A stretch of 64,000 bases of DNA, from the NCBI GenBank assembly GCA_036897095.1, contig JAYMSP010000143.1:1-64000 (forward strand), in the 5' to 3' direction. Made by a program: the position numbers and the translations under genes. This DNA comes from Plantago elongata (taxonomy: Eukaryota > Streptophyta > Magnoliopsida > Lamiales > Plantaginaceae). Below the pieces are notes generated by a model. It was given only the letters and a program-made list of their open reading frames with translations, made no database searches and was not told the origin of the DNA. Below are positions 19,801-32,317 of the stretch, piece by piece; within the stretch, counting starts at the first letter, position 1, and every line of letters starts with the position of its first letter.

Positions 19801-20732
19801 CAGCCGTTTGCGAGCTAATTCATCCTCGTATCTCATCATCTGCGCCTTCGCTTGAGCCTGCTGCTGATATAGGTTCCTCTGGTCTTCTGACCACTTTCTT
19901 TGTTTCTCCTGCACATGCAAGAATCTCTATTAGATGAAAGACCAAATTAGAGACCAATATGTAAACCATTCATTTCTAGGAGCAGATTAAAAAAACTATC
20001 AATCACATAGTTCTTAGTCATTAGCTCTGATTTAACGGTCGCTGCAAGTAAGCTAGGACCAGGTCCTGACTTGAACACTTCTGACAATAACGATAAGTCG
20101 ATAACCATAGGGACATTGGAAATGTTGATGCAATCATTAACATCTTGTTCCAAATTCAATATTTAAATTAGCAGAAAATGTAGTTAAAGGAGCAACTAGC
20201 GGAACACAACTGCACGAAATCCACAAGCCAACGGTTTCCTATTCAACAACAATCAAAATGCTACTAATATCATGCATCTCTAGCAAAATCCTAGCCGAAA
20301 ACTGATAAAATTCTCAAATCAAAGAAAGCTGAAAGCTTACAATATCACCCATAGACAGAGAAGCCTCGAAATGAGCCTTCTCTGCTGCCAGCTCCGTCTG
20401 CCGCGCCTCCTCCTGCTTCCTCATTACATCAAATACCTTGACACATTCAAACAATCAAATTATCAAACAGTTTGTAATAACTAGAAAAAAAATAAAAAAG
20501 AAACAAAAAATGAAAATGATGAGGTGAAGCAAACCAGATTCTTATACTTGGAGGAATTGATTTTCCTGAGAGCAGTGGCTCCCCTTTCCAATGACTCCGG
20601 GTCGAATCCTCGCTTTGAAAATTCGACGCCGGGTTGAGGAGGCTCCGACGCGGAAGGGTCATTTGCTGGCGGCTCGGGAGCTGGTGGTGGTGGTGGAGAA
20701 GAAGAGCCGAACGGATTGTACCAAGCTGCCAT
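16895..20732 (-). CDS. ATAD3-type mitochondrial AAA ATPase
   Basis: Eight exons keep the frame: 20732-20535, 20436-20341, 19908-19798, 19374-19065, 18947-18857, 18557-18227, 17909-17761 and 17405-16895, giving 598 residues. The N terminus is proline-rich ([12 protein letters not shown]). Residues about 60-235 form a long charged coiled coil with the family block [17 protein letters not shown] hydrophobic segment near 248-267 ([16 protein letters not shown]) is the membrane anchor. The AAA module has Walker A GPPGTGKT (362-369), Walker B LLLFIDE (416-422) and a sensor segment [10 protein letters not shown]. In the family the protein spans the inner mitochondrial membrane and affects nucleoid and cristae organisation; that is known for animals and inferred here. 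A SINE sits in the third intron. Slightly shorter than some relatives, but no domain is missing. Confidence 0.93.
19475..19707 (+). mobile_element. tRNA-derived SINE in an ATAD3 intron
   Basis: The head carries a Pol III box A (TAGCCGAGTGG, 19488-19498) and box B (GGTTCGATTCC, about 19531-19541), and the tail is A-rich. It is flanked by near-perfect 20-base target-site duplications: TTGAAATAATTCCACGTTTT at 19455-19474 and the same with one mismatch at 19708-19727. The head does not fold into a full tRNA, since the T-arm and acceptor do not pair. It lies antisense to ATAD3. Confidence 0.75.
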
Positions 20733-21561
20733 TATTGAGCTGTTGGATTGAGGATTTTGGTACTGAGGGCTTAAGGCGTGGGGAAGAAGACTGAAGAAGA
20801 TTGTGGAATTTGTAAAACCCTGATTGTGATTTTTTTATTCTTTTCTTTCTTGGAGTAGGGTTTAGACTTTAGAGGATGATGTGTGTAGTGGAGTGGTGAT
20901 AGGGAATTAATCGCTCATTAGGTGCTCGTGAAAATGTCCATTAATATTTAAATTGAATCGATATCGATCAACACGAAGAAATTCATCTTTTTTTTAATTT
21001 TAATTACTCGCCCTAGCAAAATATAAAAAGCTCGGAAGTAATTAAATCAATATTTATTTAAATTCATGTATGTCTATTTATTTTTATTTTATTTTAAATA
21101 TACATAAATAAAAACTCTAAATTTTAAAACAAATGAACTCATTTTTAAATACTAAAAATTTAACGTTCATGAATAAAAATTACTCGAGCTTTTCAAATTG
21201 TTCGCGATTAACAATATTGACGATCTTGACTCAATTATGATTCGTGAAAAGTGCAATGATCGTGTTTAAACTTGAAATTGTGACGATGATCGATCCATTA
21301 ATCTAGCTTGATTCAAGTCCTTAACAACCTTATGATTTTGTTTTTTTTTTCCTTTGAAATCAATCTAACTTTTACAAGGCATCGTTGCAAATTACACATT
21401 GACCTCTACGTAATAATTTTCCGTAGCGGGACACATTCCATGAATTATGCCGCCGTTAACTGAGCCACAACATGGCCGTCGGGTATTACCTCAATAACAC
21501 TCCTCCTAGTGATTCGAATTCGGTTTTGTTTGCGTATATTCTGTGATAATTTATCTAATAA
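20733..21561. other. Upstream region of ATAD3
   Basis: This contains the ATAD3 leader and promoter on the minus strand; a TAGGGTTT telo-box-like motif lies near 20854-20861. The rest, to the start of the RPS3a pseudogene, is AT-rich with no gene seen. Confidence 0.45.
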
Positions 21562-23341
<1,780 letters not shown>

Positions 23342-25798
23342 TCTATTTCAAAAAGAATATTATTTTGAAAAGCTGATAATTATTCATGTGAAGAGAATTA
23401 GTTAAGAATGACTTTTGAGAAAAGGATACCTGGTCTCGTATAAGTGTTCCCTTATTCATGGCCATGGCGAAATCTTCACTCAATGCATCTACACACCCCT
23501 TTTCTCCTTACTCACTTCATGCATATTGCATTGTTCTTTTAAATAAAAGCTCGTATCCTTTACCAAATCTTAACCAGGCAATAAGTACTGAGTATGAATC
23601 TTGAGTTTCTAGGCATAACAGATTATCTGTCATTCAACAATACATGACCAAACTTGTCCGTAAGCCATCCGTTGTGGTCATACCCATTAGATTTCATTTA
23701 AAATCCTGCCAAGCGATTTGTCACGAGGCTACTCCTGGAAAAACAGTGCCCTTGTTGCTAGCTCGATCTTCATTCCTTCTTATTTGAGTTCTCAATGATA
23801 TTGGTCTTTTGCTCGTTAGGGTCATAACTATCGATGAATATATTTCGCCAAGGGTGAGTCTTCCAATGAAGTTAAGAGAGTTGGTTATGGTTGTGTAATT
23901 ATGGACGGTGTGTAGAATGTCAAATTTTCCAGAGCAGATAGCAAGTGTTGGTCTCTTGTCCAACTTGTAATCTTGCCCTCTTGTCCAACTTGTAATCTTG
24001 CCCTCTTGTCGATCTATCTCAGTCAAAAGTCTTGCTATGTTCAAACTTTAAACTCCAATTCAAAATGTCTATTGTCTAGAAAGAATTGGTCTTCATGGAA
24101 TCAAATATAGTACCATAACATAGGACCGGTCTCCTCGAAGTGTCCAAAACACAAGTATTGACTTATTCTGAATTGCATTCACATTAGAGTTAACTCACAA
24201 CTTGATACTTGCATTACCAACTGTTACATTCTAAAGTTTAAGAGGCGCATCACAATAAAGGCCAAGTGACATGAAACAAAGTGTTATCTTCTTGACAAGT
24301 GATGTCTTAACTAAATAACTAAATGAAAGGTGCAAGTGTGAATTGAATTGGTGAAACGAAGTAGGTGTGAATGAACTAACACCAAATATTCAAAGTCCTT
24401 CAAGAATCGAAACCAGGCAACATTTTACGATGACTATAAAGTCTTGACTAAGTTGCTTTTACATACACTGGCCCTACAAAACATATCCTTGCTATAAATA
24501 TCGACATATATACTAGGAATTGATAGATTGGATACAAGGAGCGGGAATGGACTCGCAGGAGAGATGGCACTTGTTCCCTCTTCCCTAATTTACCGGTAAG
24601 ACGAAACAAGTGCCATTTCTCATGTGAATTCGTTCACGACTATTCTTGAAATCTACACGCATAAGTGCTACAGGTGAGACAAAACAAGTGTCATTCTCAT
24701 ACGAGTTCATTTTCGCATATTCTTTAAATCTTTTTATGATTGTATAAAGTTTCATGTGTTATTGTACCCAGATGTTAATGTTAATGTTTTTTATTGTTGA
24801 GTAATTTAATATTTTGAGCTCTTTACCATAATTGTAAGTTCTATTTTGTATTTCCGCAAATTGGATTGTGTGTTTCTCCATAAACCACAGTTTCTTAAGT
24901 TCTCATGCAGCGACAATGACAACTTGGGACACATCTGAATTGCTAGGTAATATCTCTCAAATTTAAACATTTTAGAGTTCTCCGAAGACGAGTCAAATGC
25001 GTGATGAACAATAAAATTAGTCAAATCGTTAATAGTGTTAGTTAGATCCTAGTGATCTAGCTCTCATTCAATCATTCTCTTAATGTCTTTAGGTAAATAT
25101 CGTTGGGAGAGACGCTATGTAAAGGATCCAATAATGCTCAATTGGATTATTCGCATGTAGCGAATACCGACAACAAGAAATTTAAAAAGAAAAAAATCTT
25201 CTGTTGAGGTATAATGAAACGGATTATTATTTTAACTTCCCCATTTATAAGCAACTTACAGTTCACAAGCCTAGCTATATTGAGAAATGAGAATGTGACC
25301 GAGTCATAATATAACTGGAGGCCATTGAAGTCTTTGGAAATCTTAGCTGTCATTAAGTTCATATCATTGTATACTCATGTTACTTGTTAATTGTTATTAT
25401 CGAAACTTCATAATGTAATAGTAACGTAGTACAATATCCTGATAAATTATTTTAAAGAAGATTAAGACGATAACAACAATATATGAAGAGGCTTACTATC
25501 AACCAACCCTTCAAGTAGATATAATCAACAACCCCAAATGCTACAAAGTTGACTTTAAAGCCAGCCTTATAATCTGCGTTTCCTCATCCTTCACATAACA
25601 CCTTGCTCAGCTCAAACACAAAACAAGATAGGTAGACTTGGTGTTGAGTCTCTCGGAGATCTTTTTATAACATAAGGCATTCGTCGGATAATGGAAACCG
25701 AAACGTAAGAAGATCGAAAGAGAAGTGAAAAGAGGCTTAAGACGCAGGAGAGGTGACGCTCCATGCAACAATCTTTTAAGTAGATGTTCATTCGGCAT
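23342..25798. other. Gene-free stretch with small repeats
   Basis: No gene recognised. A 26-base unit (CTTGTCCAACTTGTAATCTT plus GCCCTC) is repeated in tandem at about 23955-24006. An imperfect inverted repeat lies at 24553-24632 and is listed separately. Confidence 0.45.
24553..24632. repeat. Imperfect inverted repeat (foldback)
   Basis: The arm GAGATGGCACTTGTT (about 24559-24573) is inverted at AACAAGTGCCATTTCTC (about 24606-24622), and the pairing extends outward with a few mismatches to about 25 bases per arm. A diverged half copy (AAACAAGTGTCATTCTCAT) follows at about 24684. Foldback or MITE remnant. Confidence 0.5.
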
Positions 25799-25842
25799 CA
25801 TCTCCCTGCGACTTAAGCTTCTTCAACTTCTTTGCACAGTAC
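25799..25842 (-). pseudogene. Possible orphan terminal exon
   Basis: On the minus strand a good acceptor (CTATTTGCAG) is followed by an in-frame lysine-rich end, YCAKKLKKLKSQGDDAE, and a stop. I do not recognise the protein, and no partner exon was found upstream on the minus strand. It may be the remnant of a gene or a chance match. Confidence 0.2.
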
Positions 25843-27148
25843 TGCAAATAGGAAAGAAAGCAAGTGATGAATGATGATGATATGGTCTCCAATGGAGAGG
25901 TATTTACTCAATTATTTTTGTCCTATCAATTTATGTGCTGCTTCTAAATATCTAGTAGTGGGATGATTTTGGTTGGATTGATCATGTAAATTATACAGTT
26001 ATACTATTGGTAATTGGGGGAATATAGTAACCTTGATTTCTTTTGAAGGCAGAGGCCACTCTTATATTATTAAAATTATTACTTATACGTGAGTCAAGCT
26101 TTAATGATGCTTTAATGATAATTTTGTTCGACTCGTTAAAGCTTGAGTTCGACTCGTTCAATAAGATAAACGAGCCGAACTCGAGCCTTATTGAATGTGA
26201 GGCATTCTCTTGAATACATTTTTGATCGTTTAAAAACAAAATTGGTAATATGGTATCACTAAATGAAAATCAGACAAACCTATATTTCATTTACACTTGT
26301 CTAGAGAGGGGTAGAATGGAGTGAGCAAAGAGCCGGCAATTGCTAGATAGAAAATGAAAGGCAGGTCAGGTCACACCTGTCTGGTCTATGTTTTCTTAAG
26401 ATCACAAGCCATTTGACTTGAGTGATACTTTAATTCTGTACAAGCCATTTGAATATTATTTATAGTAGTAGTAGTATATATTTATCCACATAAATGGTGT
26501 TTTTCTAATAATGATTATTCCTTGACTTCTGTTAATTATATGCAGGTTGACAAATGTTGATTTTGCCACAAGTTAATTTTGAATTACACCAAACAATATT
26601 CATTTATGTTATACTAACTTTCTTTTTTAATTAACACGTAATATTAATTAACTGAACATACAGTTGATAATACTGGCGTATGATCCACCTCGAAGTTTAT
26701 CATCCGAGGTGTTTTAACATACAAGTCCGAAGTTACAAAAGGAGACAGCCACTCCGGACATATGTTCCAAACTAACATACTATAGTTAGCATCAATAGTT
26801 TCGTCATCTACGAGTCAACCATTCTAATATTAGTCTAGCCGCTGTCAAGTTTGGACAAAATGTATGCGCACCTGCTAGATTCTACCAACATTTCAATGCA
26901 TTTTGAAGTCCAAATTTCAAAGCATAAAGTTCGACAATGTGATTATACTAACATTTCATATTCATATATTTTTAGAAAGTAATTTCATCAAATGTTTCTC
27001 CTATATATGATCAATTTGTAGTCAAAATCAAATTTAAAAAGTTAAACGGTACATTATTCGTGGGACACCGAAAATCCTCATATAGTCCATCCATCTTCAT
27101 AATAATGTGTTACTTTGGGTATACTATTTACTCCCTCTTTTTTATGGG
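25843..27148. other. Gene-free stretch
   Basis: AT-rich. A short patch at about 26130-26190 (GTTCGACTCGTT, AACGAGCCGAACTCGAGCC) is of the kind seen in many plant repeats, but I cannot assign it. Nothing else was seen. Confidence 0.4.
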
Positions 27149-27303
27149 ATAATGTTGTGTTTCTATTCAACTGAAATCCACTTAAGTTCAATTCAGTTCA
27201 GATCGACTTAGTTATAATTTATATTTTACTTCAGTCCAGTTCAATTAAATTCAGTGCGGTTCAGTTCAATCCAGTAGATTTCATTTGAAGATAATACAAC
27301 CTA
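27149..27303. mobile_element. MITE, family A copy 2
   Basis: Terminal inverted repeats: the left end GTTGTGTTTCTATTCAACTG and the reverse complement of the right end, GTTGTATTATCTTCAAATGA, agree over about 25 bases. The interior shares TCGACTTAGTTATAATTTAT and the CAGTTCA-rich part with the copy at 5253-5441. Confidence 0.6.
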
Positions 27304-27989
27304 AATGGTGATAAGAAAAATAGAAAATAAAGTGAAGGTAATTTTCGATAAGTAGATATATAAATAAATTTAAACTTGTAAATATTTGACAATGTTTTAA
27401 ATTTTTAAATGACATACATGATTACATCATTATATGATAGTATAGTTCATGTATGTGAAATTGATTCTAATTATTTGTAGTTATTAATTATTTCTATTAT
27501 ATTTTATTCAATTATAGTATGGCCGCTTAAATGTCGAGAATGATAGTATTAGAGAGTTTGCGAATTGGTTGTTAAATTTTGTAGATGGAGAGGTCAATTT
27601 AATTAAATTCAGTTCAAATAATTGTAATTGAAGAACACACATCTTAATTAAGTTAGTTATAGCACAAAGCTGGAACATAAACACCAATTACAATAAAAAC
27701 ATATTTATTTTTGCTTTCTAATTATTGTCCATAAATTCAATGATAATATAACTAACCCTTATTATATAACTATTATTTTTATATAAAAAATATATATATA
27801 ATATTTTAATATCTAAAATTACATATGTGACCCCTTTACAAGTGACAAAATAGATAATTAATTACAAATTCAACATCAATAATTAGTTAATTACACATAA
27901 GTTGATAACAATTCTGAAAATCAACGTTTAAGCTCTGAGAAGCACTGGCTGAAGAACCCTAAAGTCACTACTCCAATCAACAAACATCT
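27304..27989. other. Gene-free stretch
   Basis: AT-rich sequence without recognisable coding, RNA or repeat features. Confidence 0.4.
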
Positions 27990-28150
27990 TAGGAGCTGTT
28001 TGTTTCTCAATTGTAATCGATTCATTTGACTCGATGAACAGTAATTTAACCTAAAATACAATTTAAATACCCCATTTCAATTCCATTCCAAACACAATTT
28101 CACCAAAATTCATCCAAATATCCATTTAAATTTTATACCAATCATCCCCT
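27990..28150. repeat. Dispersed repeat, family B copy 2
   Basis: Inverted copy of the repeat at 9890-10035. Shared words, read here, include CCAAACACAATTTCACCAAA and GACTCGATGAACAGTAATTT. The edges AGGAGCTGTTTG and CATCCCCTAAA are weakly inverted relative to each other, suggesting a MITE. Confidence 0.55.
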
Positions 28151-28377
28151 AAATTTCTAGTCAAGTGTATTAAAAATGAAGTACACTTATGTATTAAAAA
28201 TGAAGTACTTAAGTGAGCAGTAGTTTCCTATAAGGCGTAAACAACACCAACTACCAATATAACCACAAAGCAGCCCCCATCACCACTAGAACCAAAAAAG
28301 ACACAATATAAATAAATTCAGACACAACGGTTCGTTTACGTATATTAAGTAGAGCTAAAAGAAAACAAGAAACTTAC

Positions 28378-28609
28378 TAGACAAGGTCTCCGAATTGAAT
28401 TTGTAGATATCGGCATCATGAATGAAGTGGGTAGGCAGAGGCATATTCGTGACCTTCTTGTGGAGATAGTGAACAGCGAACTCCTCATCAGTCGGTCGGA
28501 ACCGATAACCAGGGGGGCGTAAATCAACCTGAAACGGTGGTCTTTCAAAAACATTTTCGTTCATAGTTCTCGTCATTGATCGAGAAGTCTGGTACATATT
28601 TACCGCCAT
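28378..28609 (-). pseudogene. NAC transcription factor fragment, first exon only
   Basis: The start Met at 28609 opens a 77-residue exon ending at a good donor (CTA|GTAAGTT). It contains NAC subdomain A, DLRPPGYRFRPTDEEFAVHYL, and the start of subdomain B (DADIYKFNSETL). Subdomains C to E, normally in exon 2 (the WYFF..RDRKYPNG region), could not be found in the 2.5 kb downstream on this strand. The fragment is open and uninterrupted, so loss of the rest may be recent. If a long intron separates exon 2 beyond 25.8 kb, the gene could still be whole, but I saw no sign of it. NAC proteins are DNA-binding plant regulators. Confidence 0.7.
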
Positions 28610-29302
28610 TATTAATGAAGTTGAGTGATCTTCTTATGATTTTATTTGTAACCGAGAAAATCCATCTTCTAAAGACGGATACAAGACAGATACATGTATA
28701 TTTGTATCAATAAATTTACGTGTATGTCAAGTGGACATAACAGTAAACCTAAGATTTTGCGTTATCTATATTAATTACTACCGATTTACTCCTTTGCGCC
28801 TCCTTTTATTCACGTGGGCTAATAAATAGTAAACCTGAGATTTTGTTTTATTCTACTTATCGATTGTTATTTTTTAGTGTAATCCTTTTTTCTTTCTCTT
28901 CACTTTTTCATTTTCATTTAATTATAATTAATAAAATATAAAATAGAAAAATAGAAAAATTAGACTAATTTTCATAATTATTCTTCTTCTACAAATAGAT
29001 ATCACCATTGTCTATATTTCGATTATTTTAAATTTTTACAACTTTAAAAATCATATTTAAAAATATATATTTATAAACTAGTACTAACCTATGGCGTTGC
29101 CACGACATACTTAACTGTTAATGAAAATGAAATTTAGAAAAGTACATAGTAAATTATCGAAAAATCATATAACAATACTTAAAGGTTAAATACATATTTG
29201 AAAGGGAATGTATAGCAAATGTATAACAATTGCAGGAGATAAATCAATAACATCCAACTACAAAAAGATAGGTAAAATTGTGGTTAGTATTTAAAGTAAA
29301 AC
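28610..29302. other. Gene-free stretch
   Basis: AT-rich sequence between the NAC fragment and the Helitron relic; nothing recognised. Confidence 0.4.
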
Positions 29303-29593
29303 ATACCTCAAATTTTTTTAAATATTTCTTTGTACATGACGTTCGTAGTCGCCTCTCTGTTGGAGCCTTCCTCATCCAATGTTAAAATCTTGAGACATCT
29401 TCTACTTGTGGCTCTAGAAAAAAGTCACATAGAGCAGATCATGGCTGAAAACAGGACTTGGAAGATAGTCCAGTCCGACCTTAGAAAAGGATTATCTCTG
29501 GCTCTTGTTAATAGTCATCGCATAATAACATGATACATAAAATTACCTTCGTTGAAAGCTGATAGGAAACTTCGTAAGGTCAGAAGGTGTGTG

Positions 29594-30388
29594 CAGGGCC
29601 GTCTTCGAGAATTGAGAGGCCATGTTCAAAAAAAATGAAACGAGGCCTAACATCATACACGGTATTAAGTAAAAAAAATTATAAACGTGCAAAACATCCA
29701 AAATCAACCGTTACAAAAAATTTATAAACGTGCAAAACATCCAAAATCAACCGTTACAAGTATTGTTTTTAATAAATATTACAAAATACCAAGAAACTAC
29801 TTGAAAATTACAAACACAGATTTCTAATAAAACACAAGAATTTTTAGATGTTGTTTGAGTTTGATTGATTAAGTTAGGATGAAGGATTGAAGAAGAATGA
29901 AGGGTCCTTATATACATGGAAATTGAAAAAAAACGGCCATTTTTTCTTCGATATTTGAGGAATTGAACGGATTTCTTGGATATTTAAGGAATTGAATGGA
30001 TGATTTAATGGAAGTTGAGAGGAATTAGGCTGAAGATTGAAGAAATCAAGAAAGGAACGGCCACCGAAATGAATGCAATTGTTGTTGCCTGTCAATTCTT
30101 TTCTTTTCTTCTTCTATCGTGCATCTGCAGTCTAATTTCATTGGGCCAGCTAGTCCTCCCGCTGATGGACTGTAATTTCATTAGGCCATAGGCCCAGCTG
30201 CCAGCTCCAGTCCTCCAGCTGCTGGACTGTAATTTCATTGGGTCATAGGTCCAGCTGCCAGCTGTTGTCCAACTGCAGATCACATTGAATTTTTTTTTAT
30301 TGGACTGTATATTGGGTCTGGGGTGGGGGGGCCCTAACAGGCTGAGGCCTGCGGTTGGGATTATCGCGTTGGGCCTTAGCCGGGCTTG
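29594..30388. mobile_element. Complete non-autonomous hAT element inside the Helitron relic
   Basis: Flanked by a perfect 8-base target-site duplication, GGTGTGTG (29586-29593 and 30389-30396), the length diagnostic of hAT transposons. The terminal inverted repeats are CAGGGCCGTCT and, reverse-complemented from the right end, CAAGCCCGGCT (8 of 11 identical). At 795 bases it encodes no transposase. Inside are a tandem duplication at about 29668-29758 (AACGTGCAAAACATCCAAAA plus flank) and a GC-rich tandem repeat at about 30125-30275 (GGACTGTAATTTCATTGGG and CCAGCTGCCAGCT). The Helitron pieces continue on both sides, so this insertion came later. Confidence 0.8.
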
Positions 30389-31548
30389 GGTGTGTGTCAT
30401 CCTGGGTATAAATAAATTCACACCGACGTTCTTTTCATGTATGTTCTTCGCATCAATAACATGTATGTTCTATACCTCAATAACATGTATGTCCTTTTCA
30501 TAGGTCTGGACATACTATCGGTCTGTATTAGTATTGAGAATGAAAGTTGGAGGAATCATCCAAAACCCCATAAAATTTGCTTCCTTAATAGCATGTATTC
30601 TTTGTCGAATCAAGCAATGCCAATGTGTAGTATGCATTGCGGTATGTTGGATGAACTACATCATCCACAATCTGCAAGTCTTCATAGCATGCGTGTAGCC
30701 CCTTATGTGACTCAACAATAATACACATTAAATATATGGGCGGCCCGGTCTTAATTGGAACATTGTATATTCTTCCAACTTTATTGTTGAAATTCTTCAT
30801 GTCTCTCCACGTTTCCTGTGAAGGATACCAAAAGTAATATCTAGGAAACTCAAAATATAGATAATTACGTGCTTTACGATGATTTATGTTGAACTCCATC
30901 CGTTTAATGAACTTTTTTGTCTCGGCAAGAGTATGCTGCTCCAATAAGTTAGTGATGAGATCACTATCTTTGAATGTGACCGACTGTTCACCTTCCAAAT
31001 GAAATGTAAGCGCACTATAGGTGGATCTTTATAATGGATATCATATTCCATTATACGACATACTGTCTCACACGCATATACGTACCGTTAATCAACATAA
31101 TCCTTCACCTCATTATCCACAGTTAGTTTTGCACCTATCATGTTCACATCCTTATTGACATACTTGAACAAATACTTGGTTGAATTGATCTTATTGCACT
31201 TTTCAACATTTATGTGTGTCTGATACTTCATCACCAATAACAAATTGTAAGGAAGAATAAACATATAATTTAAGAGGGAGACAACTTATAAAATACGCAT
31301 GACAATGAAGTTGGATTAATATAGATGAAATACTACACAATACTTCATGAATGTTAGTTAATTATGAATTGCACTTGTTATCAATGATATTGCTATCGTT
31401 CTCAATAGTGACATTGATATCACACCTCTTATAAACAGGTAGCCATTGACGTCGAACATTGTCCTCTAATTAAACGACTTAGAAAATTTCATAGAGACAT
31501 CATACATGAAAGGTGCCGTCGACGTATGCAATGGTCCACACAGTCCAT

Positions 31549-31935
31549 GAACCATATACTTAGAGACAACTTTATGCAACTCGGGGTTTGAGTTCTTTTA
31601 TCCTGTATCTCAGTGAAAATAAAATCGTCTATAAAAGTTGCTGACATATTTTTATCCTCTCAATCAACCCATAGTAGTATATGTGCATGAGGAAGACCGT
31701 GCTTTTGAAATTCAATACTATACATGACTACAACATATAATAAGATAATAATAAATTATGTAAATGTGAAATGAACCATATATTTAGAGACAACTTTATG
31801 CAGCTCGGGGTTTGAGTTCTTTATCGAGTATTTCGGTGCTAATAAAATCGTCTATGAAAGTTGCTGACATATTATTGTTATCCTCTCGGTCAACCCATAG
31901 TAGTATATATGCATAATAAAGCATGTACTTTTGAA
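31549..31935. repeat. Tandem duplication within the Helitron relic
   Basis: About 150 bases starting ATGAACCATATACTTAGAGA (31548) recur about 222 bases downstream (31770) with roughly 10-15 percent divergence, including the segment with CAACCCATAGTAGTATAT. Both copies encode the same Rep fragment on the minus strand. Confidence 0.7.
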
Positions 31936-32063
31936 ATTCAATAGTATACACTATACAATTTGTACTAAGGCATAAACTATCAAACATTTTATAAATACAA
32001 TATAAATACCAAGATCTAATAAAATTACTTGTCGTTCAAAAAATGATTGGAATGACATTAGAT

Positions 32064-32306
32064 ACCTTAATCGAATTGGTTAGGTTGATGTGTCATGACT
32101 CTTAAATGTCATGGGTTCGATTTCCATGTTCTAGTAGATGGTAGATAGGTAATGATTAATTTACTGATAAATTTGTGTAATATGATTGAATTGAATTGAT
32201 GATATGATGATAATAGCTATATTTCTAAACCATAAAAAAATAAAATAAAGCCCATATAAATCATTTCAAAATAATTTTCAATGAATCAATGAGATATTTA
32301 AGAAAG
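32064..32306 (+). mobile_element. SINE-like element with target-site duplication
   Basis: Flanked by an 11-base duplication, TGACATTAGAT (32053-32063 and 32307-32317). The head contains CGAATTGGTTAGG (box A-like) and GGTTCGATTTCC (box B, 32109-32120), and the 3' part is A/T-rich with an A7 run. At 243 bases it is nearly as long as the SINE in the ATAD3 intron, though the heads differ. Confidence 0.65.
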
Positions 32307-32317
32307 TGACATTAGAT

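Larger units (their letters stand above)
29303..31990 (-). mobile_element. Decayed Helitron (rolling-circle transposon) relic
   Basis: Minus-strand pieces match the Rep-helicase protein in the expected order. From the right: Rep-region fragments (FQK..AYILLWVDREDNNNMSA and SATFIDDFI, about 31840-31930; ELHKVVSKYMVHGLCGP, about 31530-31580; HINVEKCNKINSTKYLFKYV, about 31150-31210). Next comes an open helicase N-terminal segment (30585-30998; EGEQSVTFKDSDLI, YNVPIKTGPPIYL, LQIVDDVVHPTYRNA). Last, a C-terminal helicase piece (about 29303-29533; YAMTINKSQ, LPSPVFSHDLLYV). The middle of the helicase, with its Walker motifs, is missing, and the frame is broken many times. A segment of the Rep part is duplicated. 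A separate hAT element is inserted at 29594-30388. Helitron ends were not identified. Confidence 0.75.

Noticed and set aside
23721-24044. Minus-strand 107-residue open frame
   Set aside because: It is created partly by a 26-base tandem duplication and has no recognisable domain.
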